A stretch of DNA of 38,130 nt, taken from Acidobacteriota bacterium. GTDB taxonomy: Bacteria > Actinomycetota > Acidimicrobiia > Acidimicrobiales > RAAP-2. The translations under genes and the position numbers were made by a program. Shown here piece by piece: positions 32,684-38,130 of the stretch (position 1 is its first letter; every line of letters starts with the position of its first letter). The notes beneath the pieces are model-generated. The model did not search any database and was not told the DNA's origin. It saw only the letters and a list, made by a program, of their open reading frames with translations. The DNA lies in contig JAGXBH010000019.1 in the NCBI GenBank assembly GCA_018971185.1, positions 1 to 38,130 of the forward strand, read 5' to 3'.

Positions 32684-33334
32684 TCAGTCCGCGGCGGCGC
32701 CGACGAGGTGGCGACCATGGTCCTGCGCGAGTCGATCGGCCGCCTCGCGCATCCGAGCGGCCATCTCGGCGAACTGATCGAGCGCGGGATTGACGCCGAC
32801 CAAGGTGAACTCGGTCTCGACCACGCGAAGGTCGAGTCCCCACACGTCCTCCAGGATGCGGCGGATCCAGCCCGACGCGTGGTCCCAACCCTCTCGCGGC
32901 GTGCCGGGTCCGTAGGCGCCACCGCGCACCACGACGAGCACCGCGCGACGCCCGCGTAGGGGCTGGGGCCCGCCCGACGCGAGTCGCGGGTCGGTGATCG
33001 CGAGGTCCACCCACGCCTTGAAGTGCTGGGAGACCCCGAAGTTGTAGAGCGGCACCGCGAAGAGGAACGCGTCGGCGGCGACCAACTCGTCGACGAGGGT
33101 CGTGGCGAGATCGACCGCCACTCTCTCCTCATCCGACATCGAAGCCCTCCTACTCCGGTCCGCACCGACCGCCGCCGCCCACGCGGTCGCGGGTACGGGG
33201 TCGAGTCCGATGTGTCGGCGCGTCACCGTCGCGTCATCCGAATGCTCACACCAGGAGTCCTCCACGATGTCGGCGAGGGCGCGACTGACCGAACCCTCGG
33301 TGCGGATACTGGCGTCGAGACGGAATAGGGACAT
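32684..33334 (-). CDS. FMN-dependent NADH-azoreductase (AzoR-like)
   Basis: 216 residues, flavodoxin-like fold. LFRLDASIRTEGSVSRALAD is the FMN phosphate-binding loop; the PLYNFGVSQHFKAWVDLAI segment (PxYNF, residues about 95-113) is the signature of AzoR/NQO relatives; RGGAYGPGTPREGWDHASGW forms the quinone/FMN contact loop. Likely reduces quinones or azo compounds with NAD(P)H. The start at 33334 has GGAGGA 7-12 nt upstream; an upstream frame extension to 33382 lacks support. It is divergent from the HxlR regulator, the usual arrangement for an inducible reductase. Confidence 0.87.
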   Translation of the reverse strand: MSLFRLDASIRTEGSVSRALADIVEDSWCEHSDDATVTRRHIGLDPVPATAWAAAVGADRSRRASMSDEERVAVDLATTLVDELVAADAFLFAVPLYNFGVSQHFKAWVDLAITDPRLASGGPQPLRGRRAVLVVVRGGAYGPGTPREGWDHASGWIRRILEDVWGLDLRVVETEFTLVGVNPALDQFAEMAARMREAADRLAQDHGRHLVGAAAD

Positions 33335-33421
33335 GGGCGCTCCTCCATTGATGGTCAGTTTCACTACTACACTAGTTGTCACTTCTTAAATCGAAGCGGC
33401 TCGTCACCCAGGAGCGATGGG

Positions 33422-33427
33422 TAGGAT
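33422..33427 (+). promoter_or_regulatory. Leaderless -10 box (TAGGAT) of the hxlR-type gene
   Basis: TAGGAT, 6 nt, ATG at 33434. Upstream, the divergent 100-bp gap also holds an AT-rich stretch (33361-33390) with the 6-bp palindrome ACTAGT, a possible operator. Confidence 0.55.
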
Positions 33428-33433
33428 TGTCCC

Positions 33434-33823
33434 ATGGAGAGTGCAGCGACGCCGCCACGCGGTAGTTCCCAGATCGCGACGGCATCGAGCGACGGCGCCG
33501 TACCTGCAACGTCCAAGTCGTGCGATGGGGCGCTGGCGGAGGCCTTCAGGTTCCTCGGCAAGCGCTGGAACGGTGTCATCCTAGGAACCCTCGCCAACGG
33601 TTCCTCGGGCTTCGCCGAGTTGAAGCGCAACGTCGGTGGCATCAGTGATTCGGTCCTCGCCGAGCGCCTCGGCGAGCTCCATCGCGCGGGGCTCGTCGTG
33701 CGCACGGTCGATCCCGGACCACCGGTCGCGGTCACGTACGACCTCTCGGGGTCGGGACGGGCCCTCATCCCCGCGATGGAGGCTTTGATCGCGTGGGCCT
33801 CCGCCAACCTCCCCGAACCCTGA
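33434..33823 (+). CDS. HxlR family transcription regulator
   Basis: 129 residues. A 25-residue Ser/Ala-rich N-tail, then the HxlR winged helix: CDGALAEAFRFLGKRWNGVI (with Cys30 in the classical N-terminal position), the FAELKRNVGGISDSVLAERL recognition helix, and the wing GLVVRTVDPGPPVAVTYDLS. HxlR proteins sense aldehydes or thiol stress and often control divergent reductases, as is likely for the azoreductase. TAGGAT 6 nt before the ATG implies a leaderless mRNA. The DinB-fold gene starts 26 bp downstream. Confidence 0.88.
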   Translation: MESAATPPRGSSQIATASSDGAVPATSKSCDGALAEAFRFLGKRWNGVILGTLANGSSGFAELKRNVGGISDSVLAERLGELHRAGLVVRTVDPGPPVAVTYDLSGSGRALIPAMEALIAWASANLPEP

Positions 33824-33849
33824 CCCGTCGAACAACGAAAGTGAGCACC

Positions 33850-34605
33850 ATGTCAGAACCCCTCGAGGCCCTTCGCGCCTCCGCCACCCATTTGCGCGAG
33901 GTCGTCGACCGACTCGCACCCGAGCAGTTCACGGCCGACGCGTACCCCTCGGAGTGGACCATCGCGGACACGATGTCGCACATCGGGTCGGGTGCGGTCA
34001 TCCTGCAGCGGATGTTCGAGAACGCCCTCACGGGCGCCGATGCGGTCGAAGGCTTCAACCAGTCGGTGTGGGACGAATGGAACGCCAAGTCGCCGTCGGA
34101 GCAGGTCACCGACGCCCTCGTCGTCGACCAAGGCTTCGTGGCCGCCCTCGAGGCCACGAGCCCGCAGCAGCGCGCTTCGTTCCAGACCAGCTTCGGGCCC
34201 CTGGAGCTCGACTTCGAACGATTCGTCGCGATGCGTCTGGGTGAGCACGTCCTGCACACGTGGGACGTCGAGACGACGATCGATCCCGCCGCGGTTCTGG
34301 CGATGCCCGCCGCGAGCCTGCTGCTCGACCAGGTCCACTTCGTCGCGGCCCGCTCGGGGCGGCCCACTGGTGCTCCCGCGAGGACCACGGTGCGCACCCG
34401 CGATCCCCGACGCGACTTCGACGTGGTCCTCGACGAGACGTCGGTGTCCCTGATCGACGTCACCCGCTCCGGGCCGGTCGACGTGGAACTGCCCGCCGAG
34501 GCCTTCGTTCGTCTCATCTACGGGCGTCTTGACGCCGTGGGCGGCCTCGACGACGGTGCCGAGGTCCACTTGGAGCACCTGCGTCGCGTGTTCCCCGGCT
34601 TCTAG
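33850..34605 (+). CDS. Maleylpyruvate isomerase-family / DinB-fold protein
   Basis: 251 residues. N-terminal MDMPI-type four-helix domain: HLREVVDRLAPEQFTADAYP, then SEWTIADTMSHIGSGAVILQ (residues about 37-56, with a metal-ligand His), a second His in LGEHVLHTWDVE, and a C-terminal beta domain (about 180-251). In this lineage such proteins are thiol-dependent (mycothiol or bacillithiol) S-transferases. The HxlR regulator and azoreductase lie just upstream, pointing to electrophile or redox stress. Start at ATG 33850; a GTG at 33841 is an alternative. Confidence 0.82.
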   Translation: MSEPLEALRASATHLREVVDRLAPEQFTADAYPSEWTIADTMSHIGSGAVILQRMFENALTGADAVEGFNQSVWDEWNAKSPSEQVTDALVVDQGFVAALEATSPQQRASFQTSFGPLELDFERFVAMRLGEHVLHTWDVETTIDPAAVLAMPAASLLLDQVHFVAARSGRPTGAPARTTVRTRDPRRDFDVVLDETSVSLIDVTRSGPVDVELPAEAFVRLIYGRLDAVGGLDDGAEVHLEHLRRVFPGF

Positions 34606-34636
34606 GCGAACGAGACCGAACCCGACAGCGGCGCGG

Positions 34637-36469
34637 TCACTTCCGGGGACTCGACCAGCTCTCGAGTCGACGCAGGAGTGACGTCTTCTTGTGCTGGACG
34701 CTGTCCATCCGACCCAGGATGTCATCTAGAGTACGCAGTGCCTCGACGACGTGGGGGCCCTTGTTGAGCATCACGCACTCCGACCGGCCCGCCATCACGA
34801 CGTCGGAGATCTCGGCGCGAGAGGGTCGCCCCGTCCTGGCCATCTGGTCGAGAACCTGCGTCGCCCAGATCACCGGGATGTGAGCGGCCTCGCACAACCA
34901 GAGGATCTCCTCTTGCACCTCCGCGAGACGCTCGAAGCCGCACTCGACGGCCAGGTCGCCTCGGGCCACCATCACGCCCACTCGTTCGCTCGCCATCGCG
35001 GTCAGCAAGAGGTCGGGGAGGCGCTCGAAGCCGTGGACCGTCTCGATCTTGAGGACGATACCCACGTCCTCGCCGTGGAGTTCGCGCAGGTGCTGGCGCA
35101 ACGCGACGATGTCGTCGATCCGATTGACGAAGGAGAGGCCGACCAGATCAGCGTGGGCCACGACGAATCGCAACGCCGCCACGTCCTCGTCGCTCAGCGC
35201 CGCAAGGTCGAGGTCGGTGTCGGGGAGGTTGATCCCCCTCTCGCCGCGAAGTCGTGCGCCCCTCTGCGCGGCGGCGGTCACTCGTACGTCCACCTCTCCG
35301 TCGCGGCACTGCACGACGACGGCGTCGATCCGGCCATCATCGAACGCCACGCGCTCTCCGACGCGCACCGCGTCGAGCACCTCCGGCGGCGTGCAGCCGA
35401 TTCGTCGGGCCCCCGGAGACGCCGGCGCCAACTCGCGGGTGAGCGTGAGGACGTCGCCCGTGAAGAGTCGTAGCGAACCCGGCCGGGCGGGCAGGACACC
35501 GACGTTCGTCCGTCGCCGCGTCGCGCTCACCAGGGTCGTGCCCGTCGCTACGTACGTCGTCTTGGCGAAGCGCGCCACCCTGGCGTGCGCGAGCACCCGC
35601 TCGACGACGCCTTCGCGACGTGCTCCGCGCGCGTCCACGAGATCGAACGAGTCGCCCACGCCCAGTGCGTCCAGCCACGATGCCGCGACCGGGACCCGGA
35701 CCTCGGTCGAGCCCTCGCGCTCGCGCGACGCCACGTACCCCTCATCGGTCAGCAGCGCGCGAGCGAACTCCACGACCCGTCCGCACTCGTCGCGGCGTGG
35801 TCGCAGCCGTACGACCCGGGGGCCTTCGGCGATGGGACCGGTGCGCAACTTCGGGCCCGGCAGGTCCATCATGATACGACACGGGCGGCCCGCGGACGTG
35901 GCGGCGGCACGGACGTTCTTCACCATCGACTCCCAGCGCGCGGGATCGTCGTGGGCGCAGTTGATCCTCGCGACGTCCATCCCGCCGTCCACCAGTCGCG
36001 CGACCAGTGAGTAATCGTCGGCCGCGTCACTTGGCATCGTGACCATGACGCGCACCGGGCGTGAGGGGCGCCCCAGCCCGAGTAGCCGAGTGGCGTTCGT
36101 GGCCAGCGTCGTGCGGCCCTCGTAGAAGCCCACCGCTGATTCGGTCCAGGTTCGCGATTCGTCGCCGGCCATCAGGTGCAGGTTGTCGATCACCCGCTCG
36201 AGCGTCGTGATGACGTGTTCCTCGGAGCGTCCGAGCGACGACAGCCCCCATTCGGCGAGTGACTTCTGCACCTCGCGCAGGTCGAAACTGCGCAGCGTCA
36301 GGTAATCGATCAGATTCGACGCACTCGGTCGATGCGCGTGATGGACCCTCTCGATGACCTCGGACGACTCGACGAAGCGGCGACGCATCTCGTCGCGAAG
36401 GACCTCGAGTTGTCGCGCCAACTCGAGAGGTGTCCGTCGACCCCCACCACCGGTCCCGACACTCGTCAT
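34637..36469 (-). CDS. Pyruvate-kinase-like protein with long N-terminal extension
   Basis: 610 residues, longer than typical pyruvate kinase. The first 130 residues (ELARQLEVLRDEMRRRF, AHRPSASNLIDYLTLRS, LGRSEEHVITTLERVIDN) are an extension. A pyruvate-kinase (beta/alpha)8 barrel follows with RVMVTMPSDAADDYSLVARL, INCAHDDPARW, MMDLPGPKLRTGPI, RGINLPDTDLDLAALSDED, VLKIETVHGFERL, MVARGDLAVECG and WATQVLDQMARTGRPSRAE. The usual SGETA element after SDV is replaced by MLNKGPHVVEAL, and the C-terminal allosteric domain is missing. The B-domain is expanded. GGAGG lies 5 nt before the ATG. Confidence 0.85.
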   Translation of the reverse strand: MTSVGTGGGGRRTPLELARQLEVLRDEMRRRFVESSEVIERVHHAHRPSASNLIDYLTLRSFDLREVQKSLAEWGLSSLGRSEEHVITTLERVIDNLHLMAGDESRTWTESAVGFYEGRTTLATNATRLLGLGRPSRPVRVMVTMPSDAADDYSLVARLVDGGMDVARINCAHDDPARWESMVKNVRAAATSAGRPCRIMMDLPGPKLRTGPIAEGPRVVRLRPRRDECGRVVEFARALLTDEGYVASREREGSTEVRVPVAASWLDALGVGDSFDLVDARGARREGVVERVLAHARVARFAKTTYVATGTTLVSATRRRTNVGVLPARPGSLRLFTGDVLTLTRELAPASPGARRIGCTPPEVLDAVRVGERVAFDDGRIDAVVVQCRDGEVDVRVTAAAQRGARLRGERGINLPDTDLDLAALSDEDVAALRFVVAHADLVGLSFVNRIDDIVALRQHLRELHGEDVGIVLKIETVHGFERLPDLLLTAMASERVGVMVARGDLAVECGFERLAEVQEEILWLCEAAHIPVIWATQVLDQMARTGRPSRAEISDVVMAGRSECVMLNKGPHVVEALRTLDDILGRMDSVQHKKTSLLRRLESWSSPRK

Positions 36470-36503
36470 CGCGTCCTCCACTCCCCACGCCAGCCGCCGT
36501 GCA

Positions 36504-36540
36504 CGCCCCCCTGCGGCGGCGCCACGGCGCAGCGGGGGCG
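36504..36540 (-). terminator. Strong GC hairpin between the small unknown gene and the pyruvate-kinase-like gene
   Basis: CGCCCCCCTGCG (36504-36515) pairs with CGCAG-C-GGGGGCG (36528-36540), one bulged C, 12-nt loop. It lies after the upstream gene's stop and just 35 nt before the pyruvate-kinase-like start. No T tract. Confidence 0.6.
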
Positions 36541-36563
36541 CGTGAGAGCCAGCGCAGAAGCCC

Positions 36564-36986
36564 CTACAAGAACTCGCGATTCTCCTGGTACCACTGGTGC
36601 GCCAACGCCAGGACCTCGTTGTCGCTCAGGGCCTCGAGATTGGAGTCCACGGCCCCCACGACCCGGTGCGCCACGTCGGGGTGCTTGCGCTCCCAGAACT
36701 GGACGAGACGGGTCATCTCGTTGGCCTTGCCGTGGCCGTGACCGATCAGGAGGATGTGGGTCGACTCGCGGACCGCGGCCGTCACGGACTCGAAGAACAA
36801 CGTGGTGTCGTGAGTCGCCTCGCGATCGACGCGGTCCATCGACTTACGCGGATGACGGTGACGCCGCCAGTCGGTCGGGGCCACGAACTTCTTCGGCGCG
36901 GCGCTGGGGACATCGGTGGAGACCCACACCCGCGCCTCTTCACGGGTGATGGCCACCGCCACGAACTCACCTACCTGGTCGGTCAT
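36564..36986 (-). CDS. Small protein of uncertain family (eRF1/host-attachment-like)
   Basis: 140 residues. The N-terminus (GEFVAVAITREEARVWVS) and VRESTHILLIGHGHGKANEM, then HPDVAHRVVGAVDSNLEALS, resemble the 'translational machinery protein'/host-attachment (baeRF) superfamily, but I cannot be sure. The GHGHGKANE loop is distinctive. Start at ATG 36986; the frame extends 8 residues further. TAGGTT (37014-37009) is a probable -10, and a perfect palindrome CTAGGGCCCTAG lies just upstream. Confidence 0.6.
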   Translation of the reverse strand: MTDQVGEFVAVAITREEARVWVSTDVPSAAPKKFVAPTDWRRHRHPRKSMDRVDREATHDTTLFFESVTAAVRESTHILLIGHGHGKANEMTRLVQFWERKHPDVAHRVVGAVDSNLEALSDNEVLALAHQWYQENREFL

Positions 36987-37034
36987 AGGACACCTGCCTC
37001 TCTTCTTCAACCTACGGCTCGCCCCGGGGTGCGG

Positions 37035-37046
37035 CTAGGGCCCTAG
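37035..37046. repeat. Perfect 12-bp palindrome CTAGGGCCCTAG
   Basis: It lies about 20 bp upstream of the TAGGTT box, next to or over the -35 of the small gene, and downstream of the ACP stop. It looks like an operator; it could also act as part of the ACP terminator. Confidence 0.5.
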
Positions 37047-37075
37047 GGCCTCGTTCCGCGATCTACGGCGTATCC

Positions 37076-37315
37076 TCAGGGCGACGTGAGGTAGCCCACG
37101 CAGCCCTCCACGGTGGACAGTTGGGCGTAGTCGCTCTCGGGGATCTCGCGTCCGGTGGCGGCGGCGAGACCCGTGACGAACTCGAGGAAGTCGATGGAAT
37201 CGAGGTCCAGGGCCTCCTGCAGCGTCTCGTGCGCCCCGACCGTGTCGATATCGGCCTCGGGGGCGATCGGGCGAAGCACCGATCGCATCAGTTCGCGGGC
37301 GTCTGCCTGGTTCAT
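37076..37315 (-). CDS. Acyl carrier protein
   Basis: 79 residues. The LDLDSIDFLEF motif carries the phosphopantetheine serine (Ser40). The helix-loop pattern and acidic N-terminal half fit an ACP. The ATG overlaps the E2 stop as ATGA (37312-37315), so the two are coupled. ACP beside a 2-oxoacid dehydrogenase E2 is unusual and suggests that the acyl group formed by the dehydrogenase is loaded onto this ACP, rather than it being the general fatty-acid ACP. This is inference. GGAGAG lies 4 nt before the ATG. Confidence 0.87.
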   Translation of the reverse strand: MNQADARELMRSVLRPIAPEADIDTVGAHETLQEALDLDSIDFLEFVTGLAAATGREIPESDYAQLSTVEGCVGYLTSP

Positions 37316-38130
37316 AATCTCTCCGGTTCTCTCAGGAGTCGTTCGATTTCGTTCAAGAAATGGGCGCCGCGCATGCCGTCGCTTACCCGATGATCCCCCG
37401 AGAGGGTCGCGATCACGCACGGTTGGACGCCGAGCAATCCCTGGGTCGCCGTCGGGCGCTCGTGGACGCGGCCGAATCCCACGAGTGCGACCTGGGGTGG
37501 GTAGATCACGCCGAACACGCGTTCCACGCCGAGGTCACCCAGGTTGGTGACCGTGAGGGTCGACTCGCTCAACTCCGAACCCCGCAGCACGCCGTTACGG
37601 GCTCGCCGCACGAGGTCGCGCACGCGGCGCATCATCTCCTCGGGCGAGAGGTCCTGCGCCGCGTGGATCGCTGGCGCGATCAGTCCGCCGTGTCGCTGCG
37701 AGATCGCCACGCCGAGGTTGACGCTGTCACGGGGCGAGAACTCCCCGTCGACGAAGTAACCGTTCATCTCGGGCACCCGCGCGACGGCCCGCGCGGTGGC
37801 GCAGAACAACAGCGTCGCCATCACGAGCCGGTCCGCGACCGGGCGCTCCCGGTTCGTCTCCTCCAGCCACCGCGAAGCCGCGCTCAAGTCGATCGTGGTG
37901 TCGAGGTAGTAGTGGGGCACCTCGCGCTTCGATCGCGCCATCAAGGCGCCGATGGCGCGCTGCATGGCACGTTGTCGGTCCGGTGACGCCGCCGACGTGA
38001 CCGACGTGGGGGCCGCGGTCCCCGTCGTCGAAGGGGCACTGGCGCGGACGTCGCGCTCGCGAACCGCGCCGCGCGGACCACTGCCGATGAGGCGAGCGAG
38101 GTCGACGCCGAGTTCGGCCGCGAGGCGTCG
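37312..38130 (-). CDS. 2-oxoacid dehydrogenase E2 (dihydrolipoamide acyltransferase), 5' part missing
   Basis: About 272 residues to the stop; the frame is open at the right edge, so the lipoyl domain(s) and first residues are missing. It starts inside a peripheral-subunit-binding domain (RRLAAELGVDLARLIGSGP, then RGAVRERDV), a linker rich in Ser/Thr/Ala, and the catalytic acyltransferase domain (MARSKREVPHYYLDTTID, LGVAISQRHGGLIAPAIH, TVTNLGDLGVERVFGVIYPP, and the active-site SGDHRVSDG with His and Asp intact). This enzyme passes an acyl group from lipoyl to CoA or, here perhaps, ACP. Its partner E1 and E3 would be expected to the right. Confidence 0.9.
   Translation of the reverse strand, partial: RRLAAELGVDLARLIGSGPRGAVRERDVRASAPSTTGTAAPTSVTSAASPDRQRAMQRAIGALMARSKREVPHYYLDTTIDLSAASRWLEETNRERPVADRLVMATLLFCATARAVARVPEMNGYFVDGEFSPRDSVNLGVAISQRHGGLIAPAIHAAQDLSPEEMMRRVRDLVRRARNGVLRGSELSESTLTVTNLGDLGVERVFGVIYPPQVALVGFGRVHERPTATQGLLGVQPCVIATLSGDHRVSDGMRGAHFLNEIERLLREPERL

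Overview
The window is high-GC and densely coded on both strands, with GTG starts, ATGA and TGATG overlaps and weak -35 boxes. It reads as a chromosomal segment of an actinobacterium. The best guess is the class Acidimicrobiia, from poly-threonine linkers in secreted proteins, a GTP-type PEP carboxykinase, DUF3040, DUF3054 and DUF6295-type proteins, and many apparently leaderless genes. This is an inference from gene content; there is no rRNA here to confirm it. I see no prophage, transposase, CRISPR array or plasmid functions.

Left part (1-17.3 kb), mostly housekeeping. recG (cut by the left edge) lies behind a DhaL/FakA-like gene and is divergent from rpmB, a common actinobacterial order. 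Then come thiL divergent from pckG (with a GNAT gene behind it), a small HTH regulator, a UDP-GlcNAc 2-epimerase-like gene coupled to a small acidic protein, an MFS transporter followed by a type II NADH dehydrogenase, a DrrAB-type ABC exporter, a small membrane protein, and a DCC thiol-oxidoreductase that has no normal start codon. A 53-residue CxxC protein and a methyltransferase are coupled and sit behind a CsoR/CstR-like operator. DUF3054, a dienelactone hydrolase with a DUF6295-like partner, and a DUF3040 protein follow.

Middle (17.8-28.6 kb), rich in exported proteins: a PQQ-type beta-propeller, a roughly 1000-residue Ig-repeat protein, a DUF2202 ferritin-like protein, an alpha/beta hydrolase with a poly-Thr linker, and an SGNH hydrolase with a poly-Thr linker and C-terminal membrane anchor. 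A methyltransferase and a GNAT gene with an apparent 17-codon upstream ORF are interspersed.

Right part (28.8-38.1 kb): a tRNA with CAU anticodon, a nucleotidyltransferase, a TIM-barrel isomerase-like gene, rsgA, an azoR-like gene divergent from an HxlR regulator, a DinB/maleylpyruvate-isomerase-fold protein, an unusual pyruvate-kinase-like protein, a small unrecognised protein, and an acyl carrier protein coupled to a 2-oxoacid dehydrogenase E2 that runs off the right edge.

The strongest leads are: (1) the E2-ACP coupling; (2) the ATACCC-N4-GGGTAT operator before the CxxC protein; (3) six genes with a TANNNT box exactly 6 nt before the start codon; (4) the DCC gene lacking any AUG/GUG/UUG upstream of its active site; (5) the divergent pyruvate-kinase-like protein.
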